From positions 418,836 to 482,835 of the forward strand of contig KB906735.1 in NCBI GenBank assembly GCA_000381585.1: a stretch of DNA of 64,000 nt. Reading direction: 5' to 3'. Numbering within the stretch: the first letter of the stretch is position 1; every line of letters starts with the position of its first letter. Made by a program: the position numbers and the translations under genes. Shown piece by piece: positions 54,216 through 63,290 of this stretch. The notes below the pieces were generated by a model. That model saw only the letters and a program-made list of their open reading frames with translations, was not told the origin of the DNA and searched no databases. The DNA is from Acidobacteriaceae bacterium KBS 83. GTDB taxonomy: Bacteria; Acidobacteriota; Terriglobia; Terriglobales; Acidobacteriaceae.

Positions 54216-56828
54216 TTATGCGACGGGTTGAGCTGCCTCTTCGGTTGTTCGTTTCTGCTTGGACGGGACCGGCGCCTCTGCCGCGGGAGCATCGCGCAGG
54301 CGCTTCGAGTAATGGCAGGTGATACCCGTCTCTTCCTCGACCTTCTTCTTGCGCTTGCTGCCCTTGTCGTCGGCCGACGCTGGCTTCTTGTTGTTCGGGC
54401 AGGTGAGGTAGACGCCGGATTTTAACGTCTTTTCGATCAGGTATGGCGAGCCGCATTCCGGGCACTTCTTCGGGACGGGCTTACCGTTCGCAGTAAAGTC
54501 GCACTTGGGATACCGGGTGCAGCCGTAGAAGGTCGTGCCGAAGCGCGTCTTGCGTTCCGCGATGTCACCCTCGCCGCACTTGGGGCACTTCATTCCCTCC
54601 ACCAGGTTCTGCTTGATGTACTTGCACTCCGGATAACCAGAGCAGGAAACGAACTCGCCGAAGCGGCCTGTGCGCCGGACCAAGTCCTTGCCACACACCG
54701 GGCATGGTTCGCCGATCGGCACCGGAGGTTTCTGCTGCTCGCGGCTTGTGAGCCGGCGGACCGTCTTGCACGGCGGATCCTCGTTGTAGCCCGGGCACGC
54801 CATAAATGGACCGAACGGTCCATTGCGCAGCACCATCACGCGCCCACAGGCCTCGCAGTACTCCTCTTCCTTTTCGTCCGGATTCTCAAGCTGCGGCTTG
54901 GCCGCGAAATTCTCCTTTGTAAAGGTGCAGCTTTCCTTGTCCTTCTTGTTGTAGGTGCTGCAGGCGTAGAAAGAGCCGAATTTCCCCCATTTCAGCACCA
55001 GTGGGGCGCCGCACCGCTCGCACTTCTCGTCGGTGGGCTGCTCCATGCGCTTGATGTTCTCCATGTGCTTCTCGGCGTGCTTCAGCTCCTTCTTGAAGTA
55101 GCCATAGAAGGCGCTCAGCAGGTCGGTCCAGCGCTCCTTGCCGTCTTCGATGTCATCGAGCTCACCTTCGAGCTTTGCTGTGTACTCCGGATCGAAGATG
55201 TAGGGGAAGTTCGCAACCAGCAGATCTGTCACGACTAGACCAATCTCGGTCGGTACAAACTTGCCGGAGCGCCCCTGTCCCACTTTCTGCACATACTCGC
55301 GCTCTTGGATCGTCGATAGGATGGTGGCGTAGGTCGACGGCCGCCCGATGCCGCGCTCTTCGAGCGTTTTGACAAGCGAGGCTTCGTTGTAACGTGGTGG
55401 CGGCTCGGTGAACTTCTGCTCATGCTTCAGTTCCTGAAGCGAGAGAGCCTGGCCGGCGTTCAGGTCGGGAAGCTTGTTCTTCAACGCATCATCATCGTCG
55501 TCCTTGGTGTCCTTGGCCTCTTCGTACACCTTGAGGTAACCGTCGAACTTCAGGATCGACCCTGTGACTCGAAAGTCATAACGCCGGTCTGCCTGCGCCT
55601 GCACGTCGACAATCGTCTGATCGAAAACCGCGGGCACCATCTGCGATGCCACAAAGCGTCGCCAGATGAGCTGGTAGAGCTTGAACTGCTCCTCGCTCAG
55701 ATACCGCCGGACCGACTCCGGAGTGTGCCGCACCTCTGTCGGACGGATCGCTTCATGCGCATCCTGCACATCCTTTTTGCTCTTAAAGGTGTTTGGCGAT
55801 TCCGGCAGGTATGTCGAGCCAAGCTGCTTGCCAATGTACTCACGCACTTCAGCAATCGCATCCGGTGAAACGCGCGTCGAGTCGGTACGCATGTAGGTGA
55901 TCAGGCCTTCGGTGCCCTCGGAGCCCAGCTCCACGCCCTCGTAAAGCCGTTGCGCGACGCCCATGGTGCGCTTCACCGAGAAGCCAAGCTGCCGCGATGC
56001 ATCCTGCTGCAAGCGGCTGGTAGTGAAAGGCGCGGCAGGGTTCTTCCGCCGCTCCTTGCGCTCCACCTCACGCACCGACCACTTCGCCTTCTCAAGCGCG
56101 CCGAGGACTTCCTTCGTGATGCGCTCATCGGGCAGCGCATTGCCGCTGACCGTGTCCACCTTCGCACTCTCGCCATCAATGCCAACGAAGCGCGCGGTGA
56201 AGACGCTGTCGTCCTTCGCATTCGTTTTCAGGTCGGCATCAATGGTCCAGTACTCAACCGGATTGAATGCCTTGATCTCACGCTCGCGTTCGACGATCAG
56301 GCGGAGAGCTACCGTCTGCACGCGTCCGGCGGAGAGTCCGCGGCGTACCTTGTCCCACAGCAATGGCGAGATCTGGTAACCCACGATCCGATCCAGCACG
56401 CGGCGCGTCTGCTGTGCATCTACGAGGTTACGATCCACCTTGCGTGGATTTTCGAAAGCCGCCCGCACGGCCTTGGGCGTGATCTCGTTGAAGGTCACGC
56501 GCTGGATCGAATTCTTCGGTGAAACCTCGCGCAGCTCGTCTTCGAGATGGGCAGCGATGGCTTCGCCTTCGCGGTCCGGGTCAGGCGCCAGATAGACGTT
56601 CGTCATCTTGCCCGCGATCTTGCGCAGGCGGTCCACCACTTTCACCTTGTCAGGCATGACGATCAGGTCAGGCTCAAAGGTGCCGTTGTCCAGTTCTACG
56701 CCGATTTTGTTTTTGGGCAGGTCCTTGACATGGCCGATAGACGCTTCGACCACGAAGTCCTTGCCCAGATATTTTCCGATGGATTTCGCCTTGGCGGGCG
56801 ATTCAACGATGACCAGTGATTTACTCAT
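54216..56828 (-). CDS. topA: DNA topoisomerase I
   Basis: An 870-residue type IA topoisomerase relaxing negative supercoils. Seen: Toprim (residues 3-110; LVIVESPAKAKSIGKYLGKD and the acidic APDPDREGEA); the nucleophile Tyr312 in GLITYMRTDSTRV; the domain IV ending with GIGRPSTYATIL; then five C-terminal zinc-finger-like C4 repeats (CERCGAPLVLKWGKFG, CEACGRVMVL, CPVCGKDLVRRTGRFG, CPKCGEGDIAERKTRFG, CPECGSPYLIE). The last repeat has lost its second cysteine pair, TCPNNKK having one Cys. The tail after it is low-complexity and basic. It lies downstream of dprA, a common pairing. Confidence 0.95.
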   Translation of the reverse strand: MSKSLVIVESPAKAKSIGKYLGKDFVVEASIGHVKDLPKNKIGVELDNGTFEPDLIVMPDKVKVVDRLRKIAGKMTNVYLAPDPDREGEAIAAHLEDELREVSPKNSIQRVTFNEITPKAVRAAFENPRKVDRNLVDAQQTRRVLDRIVGYQISPLLWDKVRRGLSAGRVQTVALRLIVEREREIKAFNPVEYWTIDADLKTNAKDDSVFTARFVGIDGESAKVDTVSGNALPDERITKEVLGALEKAKWSVREVERKERRKNPAAPFTTSRLQQDASRQLGFSVKRTMGVAQRLYEGVELGSEGTEGLITYMRTDSTRVSPDAIAEVREYIGKQLGSTYLPESPNTFKSKKDVQDAHEAIRPTEVRHTPESVRRYLSEEQFKLYQLIWRRFVASQMVPAVFDQTIVDVQAQADRRYDFRVTGSILKFDGYLKVYEEAKDTKDDDDDALKNKLPDLNAGQALSLQELKHEQKFTEPPPRYNEASLVKTLEERGIGRPSTYATILSTIQEREYVQKVGQGRSGKFVPTEIGLVVTDLLVANFPYIFDPEYTAKLEGELDDIEDGKERWTDLLSAFYGYFKKELKHAEKHMENIKRMEQPTDEKCERCGAPLVLKWGKFGSFYACSTYNKKDKESCTFTKENFAAKPQLENPDEKEEEYCEACGRVMVLRNGPFGPFMACPGYNEDPPCKTVRRLTSREQQKPPVPIGEPCPVCGKDLVRRTGRFGEFVSCSGYPECKYIKQNLVEGMKCPKCGEGDIAERKTRFGTTFYGCTRYPKCDFTANGKPVPKKCPECGSPYLIEKTLKSGVYLTCPNNKKPASADDKGSKRKKKVEEETGITCHYSKRLRDAPAAEAPVPSKQKRTTEEAAQPVA

Positions 56829-57114
56829 TGCTTCCCTTCACTTCCGCCTGCTCTCCGTTCCGGCCGCGGATCTGCCGGTGCGTCCCATGCCGGCGACGCT
56901 CCTGAACCGGGGTCAGGCAATTTGTTGTGCCCGCTCGCCGGCAATTTCCGAACGCTACCACGCGATGCCCCATGTGTCCAAGCCCCCAGGCGGCGGGACA
57001 CTGGCCGCAACTCGCGTAAAGCATCAGACGCGGCTCACCTCGGGAGGTCGCTAAATTCGTCTGGAGGCGGGATACAACTACGTTAACGGCGGGAAAGGTG
57101 TTCCCGGAGGCAGC

Positions 57115-58362
57115 CTACATGCGCCGTACGTAGTTTTTGCCTGGGAGCTGACGGATGTGGTTGTTCAGCTCAAGTTCGAACAGCGCTGTAAATACCTCAG
57201 CCGACGTAACTTGCCCCTCAAGCTGTTCGAGTAGCTCCTCCAGATGGAGCGTCTCGTCCATGCGTAACAACCCGTAGACCGCAGCCTCTGCGGGGCTAAG
57301 TGGCAGCCCTGGGGGCATCGCCGAGTGTCCCTGTCGTAGTAATGATGCAGTTACCCCCGCTCCGGATTCGGCTGAAATCGCAAATAGGTTCTCCTGCTCC
57401 CCAATCCGGTCTCCGTCTTGGGCGGCCTCCAGCCGGCCCTCCAGTTCCAGCCGGATCTGGCTCCGCAGGTCTTCCCAGATGTCTTCCCAGGTGGCCGTCA
57501 GCCTGGCTCCCTGCTTGATCAGGGTATTCGGCCCCCAGGCATTCCGGCTAGTCACATTTCCCGGCACGGCATAGACCTCACGGTTCTGCTCGAGCGCGCA
57601 ACGCGCGGTCACCCGGGTGCCGCTCTGCTCACCGGCTTCCACCACCAGTACACCCACACTCATCCCGCTGATGATGCGGTTGCGCAGGGGAAAGTTCTGT
57701 GGCGCGGGGAAGGTGCCCATCGGCTGCTCGGAAACGATCGTGCCGCTGGCGAGGATGATCTCCTCCGCGAGTCGCTTGTTTTCCTTTGGGTACACGACGT
57801 CAATACCCGTTCCCCATACGGCCACCGTGCGGCCTCCAGCGCTCAGTGCTCCTTTGTGTGCAGCGGTATCGATCCCACGCGCCATACCGCTCAGAATCAC
57901 CATCCGGCGTGCCGCCAGATCACGTGAGAGCATCTCCGCCATACCTGAACCGTAGGCGCTGGGTGCACGCGTGCCCACCACTGCAATTGCAGGTTGTGAC
58001 AGAAGTCCGCGGTCGCCACGTACCCACAACACCGGGGGCGGATCGAAGATCTCGCGCAATCGCTCCGGGTAATCGTCATCTGCCAGCGTCATCACGCTGC
58101 AGCCGCCTTCGGTCGTTTTCTGCCATTCTTCTTCCGCGGCTTTGCGCGCCTTGCCTTCAGCAATAAAACGCGCTGATACGACCGGTATCTGCAGGGCTTC
58201 GAGTGCGGTTAGGGGCAGCCGGAATAATTCCGCGGCTTCACCGAGACCACCCACAACACGCTGGATGCGGCGCGGCCCCAGCCCGGGCGTCATCGCCATG
58301 GCGAGCCATGCCAAGGTGGTTTCAGTTGCAGGAGGGGAAGCGCAGGTGGTCTGTGGGCCCAT
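57115..58362 (-). CDS. dprA: DNA-processing protein DprA
   Basis: A 415-residue DprA/Smf protein that loads RecA on incoming single-stranded DNA in natural transformation. Seen: SAM-like N-terminal region (MTPGLGPRRIQRVVGGLG); the Rossmann-like core IAVVGTRAPSAYGSGMAEML, VILSGMARGIDTAAHKGALS, GGRTVAVWGTGIDVVYPKEN, FPLRNRIISGMSVGVLVVEA, and SGTRVTARCALEQNREVYAV; plus a C-terminal winged helix (EAAVYGLLRMDETLHLEELL). It is upstream of topA by 286 bp and divergent from mqnA. Confidence 0.95.
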   Translation of the reverse strand: MGPQTTCASPPATETTLAWLAMAMTPGLGPRRIQRVVGGLGEAAELFRLPLTALEALQIPVVSARFIAEGKARKAAEEEWQKTTEGGCSVMTLADDDYPERLREIFDPPPVLWVRGDRGLLSQPAIAVVGTRAPSAYGSGMAEMLSRDLAARRMVILSGMARGIDTAAHKGALSAGGRTVAVWGTGIDVVYPKENKRLAEEIILASGTIVSEQPMGTFPAPQNFPLRNRIISGMSVGVLVVEAGEQSGTRVTARCALEQNREVYAVPGNVTSRNAWGPNTLIKQGARLTATWEDIWEDLRSQIRLELEGRLEAAQDGDRIGEQENLFAISAESGAGVTASLLRQGHSAMPPGLPLSPAEAAVYGLLRMDETLHLEELLEQLEGQVTSAEVFTALFELELNNHIRQLPGKNYVRRM

Positions 58363-58476
58363 TGTTATAAGCCGAGGCTATTCAGCGTCAAACGGTAGCG
58401 GCAATCCGACAAATGGGTTAGAGCTTCACTCTGCAGACCTTTCAGCCTAGAGGCTTTGCACCCTGTACTCTATCGA

Positions 58477-59331
58477 GTGAGCCGTCTTCGCGTTGCTGCC
58501 ATCCGATTCCTGAATCCTGCACCGCTGATGTGGGACTTCGATCATCCACCTCTCGCCGTACCGCTTGCGGCGCGCTATGACATCGAGAGTATGATGCCCG
58601 CACAATGCGCGGAGCGTCTCACGGATGGGACGGCCGATCTAGGGCTGGTGCCTATCACTGCGTTCGCGCAAAGCCGGTCTCTTCGCATGGTTCCTGGTTG
58701 CGCTATCGCTTCAAAGGGAGCGATCCGCTCCCTCCTGCTGGTCTTCCGCGCGGCGACGGGCCTTAAAGCTGTGCGAAGCATCGCGGCAGATACATCCTCC
58801 CGAGCCACGCTTGCGTATGTGCAGATCATGTCGAAGCAGTTCTGGCAGATTCGAGCTACATTCGTGCCGTATGCACCGGACCTCGACGCAATGCTGGCCG
58901 CATGTGACGCTGCATTGCTGATTGGCGACCCGGCACTGCTCGCGCTGGAGAACCGCGATGCTCGCCGGTTCCGGACAGGAGAGGAGCTGCTCTATCTCGA
59001 TCTAGGGACTGAGTGGCACAAATGTACGGGGCTGCCATGGATCTCTGCGCTCTGGGGTGTCCGCGAGGAGGCACTCTGCTCTGCCGGGCAGCGCGACCAA
59101 CTCGTCGACGATCTACTGGGGTCGCGCGATGCCGGCCTCGCCCACATCGATGAGCTGGCCAACGAGTGGGCCATGCATATCGAAGTGCCACGCGCCACCA
59201 TCCACACGTATCTGAGCAAAAACATCCACTACGTTCTTGATGACGAATGCCTTACAGGATTACGGCGCTTCTACGAGCTTGCCGCGGAATGCGGCATGCT
59301 GCCTGAACTGGCAGAGCTGCCGCTGCTCTAA
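58477..59331 (+). CDS. mqnA: Chorismate dehydratase MqnA
   Basis: A roughly 284-residue periplasmic-binding-protein-like enzyme that dehydrates chorismate to 3-enolpyruvylbenzoate in the futalosine route to menaquinone. Seen: LRVAAIRFLNPAPLMWDF, the AERLTDGTADLGLVPITAFA lobe hinge, IAADTSSRATLAYVQIM, ALLIGDPALL and LYLDLGTEWHKCTGLPWISA. Start uncertain: GTG 58477 or TTG 58456, neither with a well-spaced ribosome-binding site. Other futalosine genes (mqnB-E) are not in the window. It implies menaquinone as a respiratory quinone. Confidence 0.9.
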   Translation: MSRLRVAAIRFLNPAPLMWDFDHPPLAVPLAARYDIESMMPAQCAERLTDGTADLGLVPITAFAQSRSLRMVPGCAIASKGAIRSLLLVFRAATGLKAVRSIAADTSSRATLAYVQIMSKQFWQIRATFVPYAPDLDAMLAACDAALLIGDPALLALENRDARRFRTGEELLYLDLGTEWHKCTGLPWISALWGVREEALCSAGQRDQLVDDLLGSRDAGLAHIDELANEWAMHIEVPRATIHTYLSKNIHYVLDDECLTGLRRFYELAAECGMLPELAELPLL

Positions 59332-59423
59332 ATCGTTCCGGATTTGCCACCCCTGCGCAGCCTGGGAGCGCCTCCACGCGTCCAAGAGGCTGGCGACGAA
59401 GTGGACGTGAAAGCGAGGCACCC

Positions 59424-60086
59424 GTGACAATGTCGTTCCTCGAGACCGCTCTGGCCACACCGACGAACCATCGCGCGATGCACTGGCTCGTCCATCTGGG
59501 AGCGGTAGGCCTCTTCGGCGTTTCCTTGCTGGATGCGTGCCCTTTCCCGTTGCCCATTCCTGGAACAACCGACCTGCTGCTCCTGATCCTGATCGCCCGC
59601 AAGGGCAATCCCTGGCTGCTGGTCGCACTGGCCGCCGGTGGAGCAGTAGCCGGGGCATTCACCACATGGTCCGCGGGCAAGAAAGGGGGAGAAGAGGCCC
59701 TCCGCCGCTACGTGCCCGAGCGTTACTACGACCGCATCACAGGCTGGGTAAAGAGGTATGGCGCGACCGCTGTGGCGCTGGCCGCTATCAACCCTCCACC
59801 GATTCCCCTGATGCCCTTCCTTGCAGCCTCAGGCGCGCTGGGTGTCACACGCGGGCGTTTCCTGACCGCATTCACACTAGCGCGTACGGCGCGCTACACC
59901 GTGGTGGCGTGGTTGGGTGTCGTGTATGGACGCCAGATGGTCCGCTGGTGGAATCATTACCTTGCCCGCTACTCCGGCGCGATCGGCTGGGCCACCTTCG
60001 CGCTATTCCTTGCGGCTTTCGCCTGGGGCTTCTGGAAGTGGCGCACAACCGCCGCGCAGCGCACCGCACAGCATGCGCATTCCTGA
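59424..60086 (+). CDS. DedA/VTT-domain inner-membrane protein
   Basis: A 220-residue membrane protein with the SNARE-associated VTT fold. Seen: a re-entrant helix-like stretch (VSLLDACPFPLPIPGTTDLL), YGATAVALAAINPPPIPLMP, and FTLARTARYTVVAWLGVVYG; two or three further helices to the C-terminus. The usual DedA FxxR and Gly motifs are partly changed (PPPIPLMPF). DedA proteins act as proton-coupled lipid flippases or in membrane homeostasis; specific role unknown. GTG 59424 is favoured by GAGG five bases upstream over ATG 59430. Confidence 0.85.
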   Translation: MTMSFLETALATPTNHRAMHWLVHLGAVGLFGVSLLDACPFPLPIPGTTDLLLLILIARKGNPWLLVALAAGGAVAGAFTTWSAGKKGGEEALRRYVPERYYDRITGWVKRYGATAVALAAINPPPIPLMPFLAASGALGVTRGRFLTAFTLARTARYTVVAWLGVVYGRQMVRWWNHYLARYSGAIGWATFALFLAAFAWGFWKWRTTAAQRTAQHAHS

Positions 60087-60132
60087 CTATCGGGAAATCA
60101 TGGCATCCATCATTACGATTGATGCCGATTCC

Positions 60133-61791
60133 CTATTCCTTTTTGTGTTGTAGCGGCCGCGAGATCACGCACGCATTGATGCCGCCGATGCCGCTCGAGA
60201 GCTTCCCGGCGAACCCTTCGGCCGCAATGCAGCTATCCGCGAAGACGAACTGGCCGTGGATGCCGGCGATTGCTGGATTCAATGATTTCTCGGTGAGGAG
60301 CGTCGGGAAAAGATGGCCGCTGGCGTAGCCCAGATATTGTGCGGTCAGTTCCCAGCCGCCGCCGGCGCTCATGCCGTGGCCAAAAGTGCCCTTCCGTGCG
60401 GTCACCATCACTGTCTCGGGCAACATGGTGCGGAGTGTGGTCATCTCCGCGTAGTCACCCGGCGTGGCGGTGGCGTGCAGGTCCCACGTAGCGATCTTTT
60501 CAGGACTGGTATGAGCCTCTTCGAGCGCCTGCCGGATGGCGGCCTGCGGGCCTGCAAGGGACGGCGTGATGATGTGATGGGCATCCGAGCTGACACCTGC
60601 CGCAATCGGCTCCATGCCGAGCGGCGTCATGCCCTTGGATTCGAGGTACTCCATATCTCCCACAATCCAAACCACTGAGCCCCCGGCCACATGTGTTCCC
60701 TGCAACTGCGTCAGCGGATTCGAGACCTGCCGGCTGGCCGAAAGCACGCGCGCTCCGTAGAAGGAGCCGACAACCAGCGGATGTGGGGGCGGATCGGTTG
60801 CTCCGACCACCACGACCTTGGCCTCACCTCGTTCGATGGCCTGCATCGCCAGCCGAAGCGCCACGCCAAATGTCGAGCAAGCGGCCACCGGCGCAAACGC
60901 GAGACCGGTGATGCGTCCCAGAATGGAAACCTGAGATGCGGGGGTGTTGTGGATGTTCCAGATCAGGTTTGCCGAGACCCTCCAGGGCGGCTCCGGCGCG
61001 CTCCACTTCTCCTGCAGACGGGCGTGTCGTTTGCCGCGTTCCCGCAGCACGTGAAGCTTTCCATGCTCGACCCCGCCTTCCATGACCAGCGCGTCGATGC
61101 GCGCAGCTTCGTCCAGATATTCCCGCAGCTCGGGCGATCGCTCCGTCCAGTAGGCTTCCCAGGCGAGCGAGAGTTCGACCAGGTCGCCCTCTGCATCGGC
61201 GGGATTCAACGGCACACCCTCCACACCCTTTCGTTCACCTTCGAGATAGGCAGTGAGCGCGCTGTTGTTCTCGCGGCTGCCCCAGAAGCGGTTCCAGCGC
61301 TGCTGCGCAAGGTAGAGGGTCACGCTGGACTGGTACATCGTCTCCACAGCGCCCAGGCCCGTCCCGAGGTACACATGCGCCTGACTGCCAAGCTCCTGCA
61401 TGAGCTCTTCCAGTCCAGGGTTCTGCCCCAGAGCCTGGATGAAAGCCCCGATCGCATAGAGCGACGGGGAGTCCATCTTCTCTTTTAGATTCTGATAATG
61501 GCGGGGCGCGAAGCGCGCGTCGATCCACGGCTTGTAGTCTTCAAAGCGGAAGTCGGGCTGCCCTACCAGGAAGTTGCTGGGACCGAAGCCGTCGAAGGGT
61601 GTGAGCCAGCTCTCGGATTTCTCGAGATTGCGGGCAAATGCTTCGATATTTGGCGACTTGGGCGCCACGATGCCCCATCCGAAGACACCCACGCGAGGCA
61701 CTTTCGGCCGCCGGTCGTGGTCGGCGGAGGCAACTGTCCCTACAGAGGATGCAACGGAAGCGGTGCTCGTCGGTAACTCGGCTGAGCTCAT
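60133..61791 (-). CDS. Beta-ketoacyl synthase with a long insertion
   Basis: A 552-residue thiolase-fold condensing enzyme, longer than the roughly 410 residues of FabF/FabB. Full KAS triad: nucleophile Cys in APVAACSTFGVALRLAMQ, His in TWDLHATATPGDYAEM, and Lys/His in VTARKGTFGHGMSAGG. Between the entry helix and the Cys there is an acidic, helical insertion (about 230-300; LREYLDEAARIDALVMEGG, HGKLHVLRERGKRHARLQ). The ATG at 61791 is used, with AAAGGG near; the frame upstream covers the SRP RNA. No acyl carrier protein or ketoreductase is adjacent, so its pathway is unknown. Confidence 0.85.
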   Translation of the reverse strand: MSSAELPTSTASVASSVGTVASADHDRRPKVPRVGVFGWGIVAPKSPNIEAFARNLEKSESWLTPFDGFGPSNFLVGQPDFRFEDYKPWIDARFAPRHYQNLKEKMDSPSLYAIGAFIQALGQNPGLEELMQELGSQAHVYLGTGLGAVETMYQSSVTLYLAQQRWNRFWGSRENNSALTAYLEGERKGVEGVPLNPADAEGDLVELSLAWEAYWTERSPELREYLDEAARIDALVMEGGVEHGKLHVLRERGKRHARLQEKWSAPEPPWRVSANLIWNIHNTPASQVSILGRITGLAFAPVAACSTFGVALRLAMQAIERGEAKVVVVGATDPPPHPLVVGSFYGARVLSASRQVSNPLTQLQGTHVAGGSVVWIVGDMEYLESKGMTPLGMEPIAAGVSSDAHHIITPSLAGPQAAIRQALEEAHTSPEKIATWDLHATATPGDYAEMTTLRTMLPETVMVTARKGTFGHGMSAGGGWELTAQYLGYASGHLFPTLLTEKSLNPAIAGIHGQFVFADSCIAAEGFAGKLSSGIGGINACVISRPLQHKKE

Positions 61792-61901
61792 GGCTGGCCC
61801 TTTGATTCTCGCCGACCACGCGCTCGGATGTCCACGCGCGACTGCGAAGTGACAGTGCTGTTCAGGATTCGTCGGAAGCAGTTCGCGAGCGGAGCGCTTC
61901 A

Positions 61902-62000
61902 GTGCACCGGGTGGCCTACTGCGCCCGGAGTGACCCGTTACCGTTGCTTCCTTCCGGACCTGGCGGGGTTGGCGGGATTCCGTCGCGTAGGACCCGGCAC
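61902..62000 (-). ncRNA. ffs: Signal recognition particle RNA (small bacterial SRP RNA)
   Basis: On the minus strand the sequence CAGGTCCGGAAGGAAGCA, the symmetric and asymmetric loop core plus GGAA-type tetraloop of helix 8, lies in the middle. The flanks pair end to end (GTGC-CGGGT with ACCCGGTGCAC). The size of about 99 nt is the 4.5S class rather than the long Bacillus type. Ends are approximate. TATTCT about 7 nt ahead of the predicted 5' end is a plausible -10. It lies between the ketosynthase and the DUF1624 gene. Confidence 0.9.
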
Positions 62001-62052
62001 TCGATAAGAATATCACTCTCGGATCGCCCTTCCCATAGCATGACAGGATCGC

Positions 62053-63255
62053 ATGTCTACTCTGCCCAACGTGCACGACCTTCCCACGCGCACGCCTCTC
62101 TTTGTCCGTAGCAGGCGCCTGGATTCGATCGACATCGTCCGCGGCATCATCATGATCCTGATGGCGCTGGACCTTGTGCGCGATTTCTTTGGTGTACCGG
62201 GCATCAGCCCCACGGACGTGACCCACGCTACCGCAGCACTTTTCCTGACCCGGTGGATTACTAATCTTTGCGCTCCAGGCTTTTTCCTCCTGATGGGGAC
62301 CGGCGTGTATCTATCGCTACAGAAAAGATCGCGCAGCGAACTGGGGCGCTTTCTGATTACGCGCGGCATGTGGCTCATCTTTTTGGAAGTCTTCGTGACG
62401 CGATGTCTCGGCCTCCAGTTCAACGTTGATTACCGCATGACCATGCTGACAGTGTTGTGGGCACTGGGATGGGCCATGATCGCTCTTGCAGCGCTGCTGA
62501 CCCTGCGAACGCGATGGATTGGCGTAATCGGTATCGCAATGATCGCTGCACACAATCTGTTGGATCGCGTCCAATCGGCCGATCCCCTGTGGCGGCTCAT
62601 CCATGCGCCCGGCGTCGTGCTTGCCGTGCGGGGTCACATTGTCTTCGCCGCCTACCCGCTGGTCGCGTGGATCGGAGTGACCGCGGTGGGCTTGTGCTTG
62701 GTCAGATTTACGGTTGGCCCGAGCAGAAGCGCAAAGCGTGGCTTGCGCGTGCCGGGATCGGGCTCACCTTGGCGTTTCTCGTTTTGCGCGCCATCAATCG
62801 TTACGGAGATCCGCAGCCCTGGAGCGTGCGGGCATCCATAGGACACACCGTTCTTTCCTTCGTGAACACGACGAAGTATCCGCTGTCGCTCTTGTCCTGC
62901 TGATGACGCTCGGTCCGATTCTGCTGTTGCTGCGGGTCTTTGAAGGCTGGACACCGCGCATTCTTCGCCCGGTGAATGTTTTCGGCCGGGTCCCAATGTT
63001 CTATTACCTATTGCATCTTCCATTGATCCATCTGCTGGCCGTCGCGTTATGCGGTCTGCGCTACGGTGCAGTCCATTGGATGTTTGAATCACCCACGCGG
63101 GGAATTTCCCGTTTACCGCGCCACCCGGTTGGGGCCTGACGCTGCCGGAAACCTACCTGGTTTGGGTCGCGGTCGTGGTACTGCTATCTCCGGTTTGCCG
63201 ATGGTTTGCTGCATTGAAGCAGCGGAATAAGGCTCTGTGGCTTAGCTATCTATAG
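62053..63255 (+). pseudogene. DUF1624 / HGSNAT-like membrane acyltransferase, frameshifted three times
   Basis: One about 400-codon membrane protein of the DUF1624 family (heparan-alpha-glucosaminide N-acetyltransferase-like) split over three frames. Frame 1 starts RLDSIDIVRGIIMILMALDL and reads to VAWIGVTAVG; frame 2 continues LVLGQIYGWPEQKRKAWLAR to VNTTKYPLSL; frame 3 LLMTLGPILLLLRVFEGWTP to VHWMFESP; frame 1 again FTAPPGWGLTLPETYLVW to its end LWLSYL (stop 63253). Each break needs one extra base (near 62688-62690 GGG, 62892-62897, 63099-63102 GGGG). Also LDL replaces the usual LDH of the family near the start. Either a decayed gene or sequence errors. Confidence 0.85.
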
Positions 63256-63290
63256 GCTGCCGCGGACGCGCGATCCGTTAAGATATGTAA

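Noticed and set aside
61792-62226. N-terminal extension of the ketosynthase frame
   Set aside because: It covers the SRP RNA and the start of the DUF1624 gene; the family starts after MSSAELP.
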